The position numbers and the translations under genes were made by a program. Under the pieces are notes generated by a model that saw only the letters and a list, made by a program, of their open reading frames with translations, searched no databases and had not been told where the DNA came from. From Shewanella sp. 1CM18E (lineage in GTDB: Bacteria > Pseudomonadota > Gammaproteobacteria > Enterobacterales > Shewanellaceae), in the NCBI RefSeq assembly GCF_023161665.1, contig NZ_JALNTW010000004.1:273182-337181 (forward strand): a stretch of 64,000 nucleotides of DNA, given 5' to 3'. Each line of letters begins with the position of its first letter. The first letter of the stretch is position 1. Shown piece by piece: positions 43,804 to 54,485 of this stretch.

Positions 43804-45651
43804 ATGTCATCCAATGAAAAAACTTTCCGCGAACTCGGCCTTGCCGAGCCTTTGTTGCGTGCTCTTGACGAGTTAGGTTACGAAAAACCAACTCCTATTC
43901 AGGCAGCAAGTATCGAGCCTCTAATGGCTGGTAAAGATATTTTAGGTCAAGCGCAAACTGGTACAGGTAAAACTGGTGCTTTCGCACTACCTTTACTAAA
44001 CAGCATTGACCCAACTACCAATGCACCACAAATTCTAGTACTAGCACCAACTCGTGAACTTGCAGTTCAGGTTGCAGAAGCATTTGCTAGCTACGCAAAA
44101 TTCATGAAAGGTCTACATGTTCTGCCAATTTACGGCGGACAAAGCATGCACCAGCAGTTAAATGCATTGCGTCGTGGCCCTCAAATCATCGTTGGTACTC
44201 CAGGCCGTGTTATGGACCATATGCGTCGTGGCACACTTAAGCTTGATACATTAAAAGCTATGGTACTGGACGAAGCTGATGAAATGCTAAAAATGGGCTT
44301 CATCGATGATATCGAATGGATCCTTGAGCACACGCCTAAGTCACGTCAACTAGCGCTATTCTCTGCAACTATGCCAGAGCAAATTAAGCGTGTTGCTAAC
44401 AAATACCTAAATGAGCCACAGCATGTAAGCATCGCTGCGACTCACACTACTGTTGAAACAATCGAACAGCGTTTCGTACAAGTTTCACAACACAATAAAC
44501 TAGAAGCACTTGTACGTGTTCTAGAAGTTGAGAAGACTGAAGGTATCATTATCTTCGTTCGTACTCGTAACAGCTGTGTTGAACTAGCTGAGAAGTTAGA
44601 AGCTCGCGGTTACGCTTCATCACCACTACACGGTGACATGAACCAGCAAGCACGTGAACGTGCCGTTGACCAACTTAAGCGCGGCAAGCTAGATATCATT
44701 ATTGCAACTGACGTTGCAGCACGTGGTCTAGACGTTGAGCGTATCGGTCACGTAGTAAACTTTGATATCCCTTATGATACTGAAGCTTACGTTCACCGTA
44801 TTGGCCGTACTGGCCGTGCTGGTCGTACAGGTATGGCAATTCTATTCGTTACTCATCGTGAAATGCGTATGCTACGCACTATCGAGCGTGCGACTAAGAG
44901 CCGTATTTCACCAATGGATATCCCTAGCCCAGAAACAGTGACTGAACGTCGTCTATCTCGTCTAGGTGAGCAAGTTGCTGAAATCATTTCTCAAGATCTT
45001 GAGTTCATGAAAGGTGCAGTAGCAACTTTATGTCAAGAACTTGAAGTTGATACCGACGTACTAGCAGCAGCATTGCTACACCAAGTACAAAAAGATCGTC
45101 CACTGCAGTTACCTGCAATGAACGAACGTCAACGTGATAGCCGTGACGACCGTAACTCTCGTGACCGCAATGATCGTGGTCCACGTGATCGTAGCGACCG
45201 TCCACGTCGTGAATCTCGCCCAACACCAGCTAACCTAGGTGCTGCTGATTCACTAAAAGACAATCCAGACGTTAAGATGTGCCGTTACATCATCGATGTA
45301 GGTCGTGACAATGGTGTTGGCGTAGGTAACATCGTTGGTGCAGTTGCTAACGAAGCAAACATCGACAGCCGTTACATTGGTCAAATCCAGTTATTCGACC
45401 AAGTAACAGCAATTGACTTGCCAGATGGCATGCCAAAAGAAGTGTTACAGCACCTTAAGAAAGTACGTGTTTGTGGTCGTCCACTAAACATCCGCGAAGC
45501 TGCTGGTGAAACTTTTGCTAATACTTCTGGTGGCGACAGCCGTCCACCACGTCGTCCACGTAACGACCGCCGTCCATCAGGTGATCGTAGCGACCGTCGT
45601 CCTTCTGGTGACAGAAAGCCGCACCGCAAAGGTCCAAGAGACGCTGAATAA
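43804..45651 (+). CDS. deaD: ATP-dependent DEAD-box RNA helicase DeaD/CsdA
   Basis: 615 aa from the ATG at 43804 with AAGG upstream; a TTG ten codons earlier is not preferred. Q-motif F8...PTPIQ, Walker A AQTGTGKT (50-57), PTRELA, TPGR, DEAD (156-159), SAT (187-189) and HRIGRTGRAGR are all present. After ~430 come an RGG/RND-rich linker, an RbpA-type RNA-binding domain (~485-560) and a second Arg/Asp/Pro-rich tail. Strong codon bias suggests high expression. It unwinds RNA in ribosome assembly and cold adaptation. Single-gene unit with a terminator. Confidence 0.96.
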   Translation: MSSNEKTFRELGLAEPLLRALDELGYEKPTPIQAASIEPLMAGKDILGQAQTGTGKTGAFALPLLNSIDPTTNAPQILVLAPTRELAVQVAEAFASYAKFMKGLHVLPIYGGQSMHQQLNALRRGPQIIVGTPGRVMDHMRRGTLKLDTLKAMVLDEADEMLKMGFIDDIEWILEHTPKSRQLALFSATMPEQIKRVANKYLNEPQHVSIAATHTTVETIEQRFVQVSQHNKLEALVRVLEVEKTEGIIIFVRTRNSCVELAEKLEARGYASSPLHGDMNQQARERAVDQLKRGKLDIIIATDVAARGLDVERIGHVVNFDIPYDTEAYVHRIGRTGRAGRTGMAILFVTHREMRMLRTIERATKSRISPMDIPSPETVTERRLSRLGEQVAEIISQDLEFMKGAVATLCQELEVDTDVLAAALLHQVQKDRPLQLPAMNERQRDSRDDRNSRDRNDRGPRDRSDRPRRESRPTPANLGAADSLKDNPDVKMCRYIIDVGRDNGVGVGNIVGAVANEANIDSRYIGQIQLFDQVTAIDLPDGMPKEVLQHLKKVRVCGRPLNIREAAGETFANTSGGDSRPPRRPRNDRRPSGDRSDRRPSGDRKPHRKGPRDAE

Positions 45652-45690
45652 GTCTTTAAGTTAAGAACGCAAGTTCGATAACGACAGCTA

Positions 45691-45717
45691 AAAAGGAGCC
45701 ATAAGGCTCCTTTTTTG
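45691..45717 (+). terminator. Terminator of deaD
   Basis: AAAAGGAGCC ATAA GGCTCCTTTT followed by more T. Confidence 0.9.
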
Positions 45718-45927
45718 TATCTCTAGTTTGTGAACATTACCTACTTGCTTTCGATGACTTAAGTGCTATTTACACAATAACGAATTCAAGCTTATGGCTC
45801 TAACTTTAGGTTAATTTGCTTCACACATACAGCTAAGCACCTTTCACTTAGTCCCAATACAAAGCTCAGTTGCTAGCGTGAGGCATTCGTTCAAAACGAC
45901 TATCCGCGTAAACTGATTTTAAGCAAT
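45718..45927. other. Intergenic region between convergent deaD and EamA genes
   Basis: With its two flanking terminators this fills the ~340-bp gap. I see no gene or repeat between them. Confidence 0.5.
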
Positions 45928-45954
45928 AAAAAACCACCTATTAAGGTGGTTTTG
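45928..45954 (-). terminator. Terminator of the EamA transporter gene
   Basis: AAACCACCT ATTA AGGTGGTTT, with the A run on the left giving a T run on the minus strand. Confidence 0.8.
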
Positions 45955-45990
45955 TCTCATTTAATAGCAACTAAAGCTATTAACTAAATA

Positions 45991-46950
45991 TTAAGCTGTC
46001 GCTTGCTTCAACGCTTTGCGTTTTTGCCAGATAGGCGATAGTTGCACAACGATCACTGAGGCTATAATCAACACGATTCCGCTAAAGGATAACGGGTCGA
46101 TAATCGCGCCTTTAATCAGGTCACTCCACCAACCTAAGCTGACGACAATTGCAGTTAGCGTAAAGCTAATCACAGGCGTTAACGCCAACATTGCGCTCAC
46201 TTGTCCCGTTGGCCAATACTTCATTGACTGACCAAAGCAGCCATACGCAATTAAGGTGTTAATCGCACAGAATATCGCAATAGCCCATTCATTGCTGTCC
46301 ATAGAGGCAAACTGAGTTAAATCACTAAATGGTGCCATAGCAAAAATGCCAAACAAGTAGATGAACAACAATATGTTATTTGGAGACAGTCGCTTAATCA
46401 TCGACTTTTGAATGAGTGCGTAGCTTGCCCAAGATAAAACAGAGAATTGAACAATCAACACACCTTTCCATACGTCAGAGGGCCCAGCAGAAAAGCCTAG
46501 GTAAGGATGAAAGAACATCAACATTCCCAATGCTAACGTTGCAAAACAGCTAAGTTGTACTGCATTAAGCTTTTCTTTAAAAAATAACATGCCACCGAAA
46601 GCTAAAAAGAAGGGTGCTGTTTGAAAGTTTAGCTGAGCTGAACCCGGCGCTAAATACTTAAGCGAATAAACAAACGACACATAGTTAAAGATTAAAAATA
46701 TCCCCGCTAAGGTCAACTTAATCCAAGACGTTTTATCTAAGTCTTTAAACTGCTTAATGCTGCCACTAAGACACTGGATGGCAAAACTCACCACTAACGC
46801 GACTAAAAATCGAAACCAAGTCAAAGTTACCGGATCGATAAACATCCCCGATAGTTTAAGTGCGATGGGCAGCAGCCCCCAGAAAAGTACTGCGACTGAA
46901 ATAAAGATAAATCCGAGTTTGAACTCTGCACGCTGAGTAAGCGTATCCAT
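45991..46950 (-). CDS. EamA/DMT-superfamily transporter
   Basis: 319 aa with ten hydrophobic segments in two EamA repeats (~15-150 and ~165-300), e.g. TWFRFLVALVVSFAIQ and LNFQTAPFFLAFGGMLFF. Basic C-terminal tail. Drug/metabolite exporters of this type cannot be assigned a substrate from sequence. No partner gene adjacent; start ATG has only a weak ribosome site. Confidence 0.85.
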   Translation of the reverse strand: MDTLTQRAEFKLGFIFISVAVLFWGLLPIALKLSGMFIDPVTLTWFRFLVALVVSFAIQCLSGSIKQFKDLDKTSWIKLTLAGIFLIFNYVSFVYSLKYLAPGSAQLNFQTAPFFLAFGGMLFFKEKLNAVQLSCFATLALGMLMFFHPYLGFSAGPSDVWKGVLIVQFSVLSWASYALIQKSMIKRLSPNNILLFIYLFGIFAMAPFSDLTQFASMDSNEWAIAIFCAINTLIAYGCFGQSMKYWPTGQVSAMLALTPVISFTLTAIVVSLGWWSDLIKGAIIDPLSFSGIVLIIASVIVVQLSPIWQKRKALKQATA

Positions 46951-47015
46951 GATGTGCTCGATACAGATAAAAGAAGATCGGCATAGTGCCTTAAACAGTC
47001 AAGCTTGGTCTAGAA

Positions 47016-47264
47016 TTAATCAACTTGCTTATATAAAGCATGCTCTACCGCAAGTTCGGCTTTTATCGAATTTAAACAAGACTCACAAATACACGCTTTA
47101 CCATCAAGTGCCGCTAACATTTCTTCAGTTAGCACCTTTGTTAGGCCCTCTTTAGTCAAATATGGCTGTTTATTACACCAGCAATCATTAATATCTCCGC
47201 CCGATGTAACCGCACAAGCATTTAGCTGTTGGCACAAAGGGCAATTTTCTGTTGGTTGCTTCAC
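47016..47264 (-). CDS. Cysteine-rich CWC family protein
   Basis: 82 aa. ENCPLCQQLNACAV...DCWC, then a C-terminal CICESCLN: about eight Cys in pairs, with the CWC motif that names the family (Cys_rich_CWC). Probably binds zinc; function unknown. No signal peptide. Confidence 0.8.
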   Translation of the reverse strand: MKQPTENCPLCQQLNACAVTSGGDINDCWCNKQPYLTKEGLTKVLTEEMLAALDGKACICESCLNSIKAELAVEHALYKQVD

Positions 47265-47430
47265 TTATTGACTCTCGTAATACGTAGTTGAAAAGTTAAC
47301 TCTATAAGCCAGCGCTCTGCATTAAAGCTAGCTTGTTAAATTGATTATCCATAATCTATTTCCTTTGCTGTGTGGGCTAAAAACTAACAATAAGCCTCAT
47401 TCAACTCAACCCAGTTAGCTTCAGTAGCAA

Positions 47431-47463
47431 ACAAAACAAAGGAGCATGATTACGCCCCTTTGT
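47431..47463 (-). terminator. Terminator of tsdBA
   Basis: On the minus strand, AAAGGGGC ... GCTCCTTT (one G-T pair) followed by GTTTTGTTT, 45-60 bp past the tsdA stop. Confidence 0.65.
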
Positions 47464-47507
47464 TAACTTATAAAACTAAACAGCAGATTCCTCAGCTAAG
47501 TCATGAC

Positions 47508-48560
47508 TTACTCAGCTTTTTTGGGGTTAATTTTGTAAGCCTTAGATCCGAGTTCAGTTTGACCAGCAACACTTTTTCCGTAATAGCCTTGATGTTGATG
47601 ATATTGCTGCTGCAGCTTATTAATATCACCTTTAAAGCGTGGATCTTGCGGGCGCTCTTTGGCATTGATGTATGCCGCTACATCCCAAGCTTGCTGATTA
47701 GTTAACTGAATGCTTTTACCAAAAGGCATGTTCTCATAAATGAAATATGCTGCAGTGTTTACCCTATGCATACCAGCGCCCCAGTTAAAGCTCTGCGGTC
47801 CCCAAAGTGGAGGCAAAGAGTAAACTCCAGCGGTCTCGTAACCTTGTCCATCAACATTATGGCAAGATTGGCAATGAGCTTGATACACAGCCTTACCTCG
47901 CTCTGGTGAGTAAGCTTGTTCTGGTGCAGGAATTTTAGGGTACGCTTTACCCGGCAATTTAGCACGCTGCTCTAGCGTCATCGCCGCTTTCACAGCCGCT
48001 GGCATAGCAAAGTCATCACGCTTACCACCTTTTAATAGCTCAGCATCACTAAGCGCTGGCACGGGCGATGAAACACCTGCTTGGTCCATTAAGCCGCTCA
48101 TGCCCAGCCAATAAGAGTAGGCAGACAAAGCCACGAGCTCTTCGCTACCAGACGCCGGCGGTTTGCCATTCATCGAATAGGTAAAGCAGCCCTGAAGCCG
48201 CTCTTCATAACTATTAACTTTATCATTTTTCTTACGATAAGCTGGATAGGCAAAATAGGCAGCCCAGAGTGGTGCGGCATTGGCTTTGCGGCCCGCATCC
48301 ATATGGCAATTTGAACAATTGAGGTTATTACCTACGTATTTGTCGCGCATCTGCTGCGAGTTAACAAATAACTGATAACCTTTACGCACTTTATCACCAA
48401 ACTCGCCTTCGGGAATGGCTGATAACGCGCGAGGCTGGAGATAGGCTTGGCCTGCCTTTTTTACACTGGCATCCAACTCCGCCTGTCTATCAGGCAAGGT
48501 CTCTGCTTGAGCTGCAAAACTACACATAACAAAAAGCAGACTGGTTTTTATAAGTTTCAT
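47508..48560 (-). CDS. tsdA: Diheme thiosulfate dehydrogenase TsdA
   Basis: 350 aa periplasmic cytochrome c. Signal peptide ~1-19. Heme 1 motif CSNCH (82-86) followed by MDAGRKANAAPLWAAYFAYPAYR and a Cys at 125 in ERLQGCFTYSMNG; a Cys axial ligand to the active-site heme is a hallmark of TsdA, and this is the likely residue. Heme 2 motif CQSCH (230-234). TsdA interconverts thiosulfate and tetrathionate. The diheme partner TsdB is encoded 10 bp upstream. Some TsdA enzymes work mainly as tetrathionate reductases, which cannot be told from sequence. A general SoxA-like cytochrome is the alternative label. Confidence 0.8.
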   Translation of the reverse strand: MKLIKTSLLFVMCSFAAQAETLPDRQAELDASVKKAGQAYLQPRALSAIPEGEFGDKVRKGYQLFVNSQQMRDKYVGNNLNCSNCHMDAGRKANAAPLWAAYFAYPAYRKKNDKVNSYEERLQGCFTYSMNGKPPASGSEELVALSAYSYWLGMSGLMDQAGVSSPVPALSDAELLKGGKRDDFAMPAAVKAAMTLEQRAKLPGKAYPKIPAPEQAYSPERGKAVYQAHCQSCHNVDGQGYETAGVYSLPPLWGPQSFNWGAGMHRVNTAAYFIYENMPFGKSIQLTNQQAWDVAAYINAKERPQDPRFKGDINKLQQQYHQHQGYYGKSVAGQTELGSKAYKINPKKAE

Positions 48561-48570
48561 AGCGTGCTCC

Positions 48571-49164
48571 TTATTTTAGTGTCGAGAAATACTGTGCTAA
48601 TGCTTCAATTTCAGCAGCGGTCAACTTGCCTGCAATAGTGCCCATGACAGCATCTTGATCACCGCCTCTAGTACCTTGTTGCCAAGCAATTAATTGGTTT
48701 TTAATATACGACGCTTGCTGGCCAGCTAAACGAGGGAAATCACCGACACCAAGACCTGATGGGCCATGACATGTTACGCAAGCAGGAATAATTCGCTGCC
48801 AGTCGCCTTGATACACAAGGCGTTCAGTAGGATCGGTATAACTGACTTTCTCGCCTCTTAAGTGTGGAGTAATAATAGTGGCAGGCTGCGCCGCAAAGTA
48901 ATCGGCAACTTCCTTTATTGATGGCCCTTGTAGCGTCATAGCCATTGGTGCCATGGTCGCATTTTGCCTTTTACCGGTTTGAAAAAGCGTAATTTGCTTA
49001 GCGATATAATCAGATGATAGCCCAGCAAGCATTGGACCTAATGGCTCAACACCTTGGCCTTGCGGCCCATGACAACTACCACAAAGCGCAGCAGCTGGCG
49101 GCATTGCGGCAAAAGACGATCCACTCAGCGTTAATAACGCCCCTATTATGACTCGACGAAACAT
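48571..49164 (-). CDS. tsdB: Diheme cytochrome c4-type electron carrier TsdB
   Basis: 197 aa. Signal peptide ~1-20. Two class I heme domains with CGSCH (28-32) and CVTCH (129-133), each followed by GP.G.G and later a Met-containing segment (M73/M76 region; AVMGTIAGKLT). The layout is that of cytochrome c4. In thiosulfate-oxidising bacteria the cytochrome TsdB is encoded next to tsdA and takes its electrons. GGAGGTGG precedes the ATG. First gene of the tsdB-tsdA operon. Confidence 0.82.
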   Translation of the reverse strand: MFRRVIIGALLTLSGSSFAAMPPAAALCGSCHGPQGQGVEPLGPMLAGLSSDYIAKQITLFQTGKRQNATMAPMAMTLQGPSIKEVADYFAAQPATIITPHLRGEKVSYTDPTERLVYQGDWQRIIPACVTCHGPSGLGVGDFPRLAGQQASYIKNQLIAWQQGTRGGDQDAVMGTIAGKLTAAEIEALAQYFSTLK

Positions 49165-49590
49165 GGTCCCACCTCCATTTTCAAATCTAATATTTAATCT
49201 AATTAAATGCGTTCTATTATTTTATAGCCGCTAACTAACTACTTGATATACGGCCGGGTTGCGAGGTTAACATAGAAGCCTTTTACTTTAGATCAAGCTT
49301 AATTTATCTAGCAAACCTTGCAATTATTAGCGTTAAACTGATATTGGCATCCACTAAAGCCGGTCTATTGTGTATGCAAGGTTAGATTAAATAGAGTTGA
49401 TATAGGCTGTTACACACGCTCTATATCAATGCACTTCATAACCTCAAACATTGTTTGTATCTTTCCTTTAAACATAGCTTAACTCGCTGAAAAGCCATAC
49501 TCCCACCAACAATACCTCAGGAATTACAGGCATAAAAAAACCAACAACTTAAAAAGCTGTTGGTTCAATTAGTTAAGGCTAGCTAAGTAT
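49165..49590. other. Intergenic region between metF and tsdB
   Basis: About 425 bp. Holds the metF terminator at its left end and the tsdBA promoter at its right. TTTAGATCAA near 49290 gives only one good FNR half site. No gene or repeat was seen. Confidence 0.45.
49536..49566 (-). terminator. Terminator of metF
   Basis: On the minus strand, AACCAACAGCTT TTTA AGTTGTTGGTT followed by T7. Confidence 0.8.
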
Positions 49591-50502
<912 letters not shown>

Positions 50503-50521
50503 TTAGATTTTATTTTAATTT

Positions 50522-50553
50522 AGACGTTTGGACGTCTATATGTCTACATACTA
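50522..50553 (-). promoter_or_regulatory. MetJ operator (four met boxes) upstream of metF
   Basis: Tandem 8-mers AGACGTTT, GGACGTCT, ATATGTCT, ACATACTA, in register with the met-box consensus AGACGTCT. The first two are strong, the others weaker. Located 41-72 bp upstream of the metF ATG. Confidence 0.85.
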
Positions 50554-50651
50554 GAGAAACTAACATTGAAGTCAAGCTTAAAAAGCAGGCAAATGAGTTT
50601 TTTTCTTGGAACAATATATAAACGTTATTTAGGGTGGGCCAGAGACAACAA

Positions 50652-50676
50652 AAAAGGACTCAAATGAGTCCCTTTT
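50652..50676 (-). terminator. Terminator of metBL
   Basis: On the minus strand, GGACTCA TT TGAGTCC followed by T6. Confidence 0.8.
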
Positions 50677-50704
50677 AATGTTTATTCATTGAAGTACATG
50701 AAAA

Positions 50705-53098
50705 TTATTCTTGTAACAGATCACGGCAGATATGAGCGAGATCCGACTGTACTGCAGCGGCAGTTACTAATCGGCCAGCGCCTGGACCTCTAATGATCAG
50801 TGGGTTGTCTTGATAAAACTCGCTACGAATGACGAACACATTATCACCAGGAGTGAGGTTGGCATAAGGATGACTATTATCGACCCATTGTATGCCCACT
50901 TCAGCTTTCAGCTTGCCATCAACTTTATCTAACGAGGCCACATATCTCAGCACTTTATCTTGCTCTGCTGCGGTCACAAATTGCTGTAGCATGTCAGCAT
51001 CAAGTTCATCAATTCGTGATAAGAACTGCTCTAGCGATAGCTCCGCCAATGCAGCAGGCACTAACGACTTTAGCTCAATATCGTCAAGCTCAATCTCAAA
51101 GCCGATTTCACGCGCTAAGATTAGAAGCTTACGCTGCATATCACGGCCAGATAAGTCATCACGCGGATCTGGCTCGGTGATCCCTAGGCCTTTTGCTTCA
51201 AGTACCAACTCTGAAAACGGCTTTTTAGCGTCAAAGTTTTCAAATAGCCAACACAAGGTACCAGAGAAGATACCGCCAACCGCTTCAATGCTATCACCAC
51301 TATTATGTAGATCATTTAACGCGTGCTGTACTGGTAATCCTGCACCGCAGCTAGCGTTATAACGCCAAAACAAACGGCGATTGTCCAACTGCTGCTTTAG
51401 CTCAAGATAGAAAGGCAGCGGCCCAGAACCTGCAAGTTTATTGGCGCTTACCACATGAATGCCTCGAGCGAAAAACTCAGGGTATTGCAGGGTAAGATCA
51501 GCACTAGCACTAATATCTAGTGCAATAACTTCATCACACTCAAGCTGATGTAATTCATCGAATAGCGTATCGTATTGCCATGGGGTCGCTGCATTCTCGA
51601 AAGCAGATTTCCAGCTGTCGAGTTCAATCCCATCATCACTGATCAAGGCTTTTTTAGAACTAAGTAAGCCAACAAGCTCTACACTGGCTTCAAGTTCTTT
51701 ATTAAGTGCAGCTTGTGCGCTTGCGAATAACTCGACCCAAGCTTCACCAATATTACCAACACCAAGTAACAACACACCAATGCGCTTGCGAGGACCTGCA
51801 CAGCGGCGATGGACTTTCTGTGTAAGTAGATTGACCTGGCTTTGTGGTACTAAGGTGACAAGGCTCATACCATCATTAAATAACGGTCTAGCATTACGAC
51901 TTAACAAACGTGCAAAGCCACGGCGATATAGGTTTGCATCAGCGCTAACTAAGGCGACAAGTCCTAAGTTATCGGTGATTTTGATATCACTCACGCCAAG
52001 CGCTTCACTATTAGTTTCGAGTAAAGCAAGTACCTGCTTTTGGTTTTCAAGGGTTACTGTTAACTCGATGCGATTTTGGCCAAGTTCCCAGTGTGCTAAC
52101 GGGCTAAGTCCGGCTTCATCTAATAATGCGATAAACGGCTTAAACTGGGTTTTTAGCTCAAGGTTAAATAGCGCCACACTATTTAAGTTGGTCACAACCG
52201 GTGCACTCGCTGACGAGCTTTTAGGTGCAATCAAGGTAAAGTCAGTATGTGAAGCGTAGCTTGAGCGAACCGCTAGGCTCACTTCAGTATCAAACAATGG
52301 CTGCAGTGTACGGTTATGCAGCACAGGCGATCCAAGGTGCGCTAAGCGATTAGCTTCAGCTAATGACAAACTGCTTAGCAGCTTAGCATCATTGATTTTA
52401 TTTGGGTCGGCGTTAAATACACCTTCCACGTCGGTCCAAATTGTCACGCGCTCAATATCGGCCAAACTCGCAATTAAGGTTGCGCTAAAGTCTGAGCCGT
52501 TACGGCCAAGTAACAGGGTATCGCCGCGCTCATTAGCGCAAATAAAACCAGTAATAATTAGGCGTTCGTTTGGATGTGATTCAGTCAATGCGTGCACTCG
52601 GGCACGTGACTCTTGCAAGCGAATTTGTGGTACTGCCGCTTCATCGGCAATCAACAAAGTACGCGCATCAACATCTGATGCCGCTACACCTGATTCACGT
52701 AACAGCGCCGCTAACAAACGCGCCGACCAACGTTCACCAAAGCTCACCACTTGGCTGCTTTGATAATCATTAATCGATGGAATTGATAATAAGCTGATCA
52801 GCTGTGACTGATCAGTTGATAAACGTTCGCGCAATGAACGAGCTTGTTCATTAGAAAGCAGTTGTTCAATTAAGTTTTGCTGAAAACTAATCAGTGTTTG
52901 CAGCTCTTCTTGCCACAACTGCTTAGTAGCACTTAGCTCCAGTAACTTATATAAAAAGTTAGTGCTTTTACCTGCAGCAGAAACCACAACTAAATCGTCG
53001 CTGTGGCCGTGCGTCAGTAAGATATGAGCAACGCGACGGTAACAGTCTGCATCAGCCAGACTTGAGCCACCAAATTTATGTAAGTGACAGCGTGCCAT
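50705..53098 (-). CDS. metL: Bifunctional aspartokinase II / homoserine dehydrogenase II
   Basis: 797 aa. Aspartokinase part from KFGGSSLAD (~8-16) to ~290, with LLGRNGSDFSATLIA and VWTDVEGVFNADPN. Then a regulatory ACT-like linker (~300-450). Homoserine dehydrogenase part from ~455, with NAD(P)-binding LLLGVGNIGEAW and SANKLAGSGPLPFY plus EPDPRDDLSGRDMQRK. It makes aspartyl phosphate and homoserine. The pairing with metB and the MetJ boxes mark it as MetL rather than ThrA. AAAGGGG precedes the ATG; 15 bp after metB. Confidence 0.96.
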   Translation of the reverse strand: MARCHLHKFGGSSLADADCYRRVAHILLTHGHSDDLVVVSAAGKSTNFLYKLLELSATKQLWQEELQTLISFQQNLIEQLLSNEQARSLRERLSTDQSQLISLLSIPSINDYQSSQVVSFGERWSARLLAALLRESGVAASDVDARTLLIADEAAVPQIRLQESRARVHALTESHPNERLIITGFICANERGDTLLLGRNGSDFSATLIASLADIERVTIWTDVEGVFNADPNKINDAKLLSSLSLAEANRLAHLGSPVLHNRTLQPLFDTEVSLAVRSSYASHTDFTLIAPKSSSASAPVVTNLNSVALFNLELKTQFKPFIALLDEAGLSPLAHWELGQNRIELTVTLENQKQVLALLETNSEALGVSDIKITDNLGLVALVSADANLYRRGFARLLSRNARPLFNDGMSLVTLVPQSQVNLLTQKVHRRCAGPRKRIGVLLLGVGNIGEAWVELFASAQAALNKELEASVELVGLLSSKKALISDDGIELDSWKSAFENAATPWQYDTLFDELHQLECDEVIALDISASADLTLQYPEFFARGIHVVSANKLAGSGPLPFYLELKQQLDNRRLFWRYNASCGAGLPVQHALNDLHNSGDSIEAVGGIFSGTLCWLFENFDAKKPFSELVLEAKGLGITEPDPRDDLSGRDMQRKLLILAREIGFEIELDDIELKSLVPAALAELSLEQFLSRIDELDADMLQQFVTAAEQDKVLRYVASLDKVDGKLKAEVGIQWVDNSHPYANLTPGDNVFVIRSEFYQDNPLIIRGPGAGRLVTAAAVQSDLAHICRDLLQE

Positions 53099-53113
53099 CG
53101 TATACCCCTTTAA

Positions 53114-54274
53114 TTAACAAGCAGCTGCGGCGTTAAGCGCAGCTTCAATATCGGCAACAAGATCATCAGCATCTTCGATACCAACAGAAAGACGGATCAG
53201 CGTGTCTTTAACCCCTGCTTCAGCGCGAGCCTCTGGCTCCATCGCTCTATGGGTCATAGTTGCCGGCACAGCCACTAAGCTTTCCACGCCACCTAAGCTT
53301 TCTGCAACTGAAAAATAATTAAGATTTTTTAAGAATGCCACTAACTCAAGTTCACCACCTTCAAGCTCAAAGCTCAGCATGGCACCAAAGCCTTTTTGCT
53401 GCTTAGCAGCGATCTCATGGCCTGGGTGATCTTTTAGCCCTGGATAATAAATCTTAGATACAGCTTTATGTTTGACTAGGGTATCAAGAATTCGCTGTGC
53501 ATTCGCCTGATGTTCACGAATTCGCACTGCAAGTGTGCGAATTCCGCGCAAAGTGAGATAGCTGTCAAATGCTGAGCCAGTTAAGCCCAAGGTATTTGAC
53601 CACCAATGCAGCAATTCCCCCACTTCTGGGTCTTTGGCAACCACGGCGCCACCAACCACATCGCTGTGACCATTTATGTATTTAGTGGTTGAGTGAATAA
53701 CGATATCAGCCCCAAGTAAAAGGGGTTGCTGCAAAATAGGCGACAAGAAGGTGTTGTCTACAACAACGAGTGCGCCCACTTCATGGCTCGCCGCACAAAT
53801 GGCTTCAATATCGACCACTCGTAGTAAAGGGTTAGACGGCGTTTCTAACCAAACCATTTTAGGTTTTTGAGCAATTGCTTGATTAAGTGCTTGTGAGTCA
53901 GTTTGATCGACCACTATTAACTTGAATTGACCTTTTTTAGCCAGATTTGTAAATAAGCGGTAGCTGCCACCATAACAATCATGAGGCACCACAATTAAAT
54001 CATCAGGGCCTAGTAAGCTCGTGGCGAGTGTAATCGCTGCCATGCCTGTACAAGTCACCACACCGGTAGCGCCTTTTTCAAGCTCAGCAATCGCGTCACC
54101 AAGAATGGAGCGGGTTGGGTTGCCAGAACGGCTATAGTCAAAATCTCTTGGATTTTTATGTCCATCAAAAGAGTAGTTAGTAGATAGGTAAATCGGTGGA
54201 ACAACTGCTCCATGCTGGCTATCGGACTCAATGCCTTGACGCACTGCCGCAGTGGCGAGTTTACGCTCAGTCAT
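53114..54274 (-). CDS. metB: Cystathionine gamma-synthase
   Basis: 386 aa PLP enzyme of the Cys/Met metabolism family. N-terminal YLSTNYSFDGHKNPRDFDYSRSGNPT, PLP lysine in HSTTKYINGHSDVVGG, and the C-terminal VAESLGGVESL. It condenses O-succinylhomoserine with cysteine. AAAGGAG precedes the ATG. First gene of metBL, divergent from metJ over a shared set of met boxes. Confidence 0.96.
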   Translation of the reverse strand: MTERKLATAAVRQGIESDSQHGAVVPPIYLSTNYSFDGHKNPRDFDYSRSGNPTRSILGDAIAELEKGATGVVTCTGMAAITLATSLLGPDDLIVVPHDCYGGSYRLFTNLAKKGQFKLIVVDQTDSQALNQAIAQKPKMVWLETPSNPLLRVVDIEAICAASHEVGALVVVDNTFLSPILQQPLLLGADIVIHSTTKYINGHSDVVGGAVVAKDPEVGELLHWWSNTLGLTGSAFDSYLTLRGIRTLAVRIREHQANAQRILDTLVKHKAVSKIYYPGLKDHPGHEIAAKQQKGFGAMLSFELEGGELELVAFLKNLNYFSVAESLGGVESLVAVPATMTHRAMEPEARAEAGVKDTLIRLSVGIEDADDLVADIEAALNAAAAC

Positions 54275-54300
54275 GTACTACTCCTTTATATGCTGATTTT

Positions 54301-54332
54301 CTTCTAAGAGATGTCTGGACGTCTAAATGTAC
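54301..54332. promoter_or_regulatory. MetJ operator, metB-proximal array
   Basis: AGATGTCT, GGACGTCT, AAATGTAC in consecutive 8-bp register at 54309-54332, preceded by a weak box at 54301-54308. ~30 bp from the metB start. Confidence 0.85.
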
Positions 54333-54361
54333 CGAACCACACAAGTATCGTCAACCACTTT

Positions 54362-54385
54362 AGACGTTTAGACGTCCATGCATAT
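54362..54385. promoter_or_regulatory. MetJ operator, metJ-proximal array
   Basis: AGACGTTT, AGACGTCC, ATGCATAT in consecutive 8-bp register, ~100 bp before the metJ ATG. Suggests autoregulation of metJ. Confidence 0.8.
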
Positions 54386-54485
54386 AGAAATCTATTTGCA
54401 ATTGTCATAAATAAGAGGCAATAATTTGACTGCACAATTTAAAGGGTTAAAATCTGCCCCGAATTTTGAAATAACAGGTGAGTCA

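Noticed and set aside
49270..49310. FNR box upstream of tsdB
   Set aside because: Only the ATCAA half is convincing; the left half matches at three of five positions.
50892..52763. Several long + strand frames inside metL
   Set aside because: Ser-rich shadows of an intact bifunctional enzyme gene.
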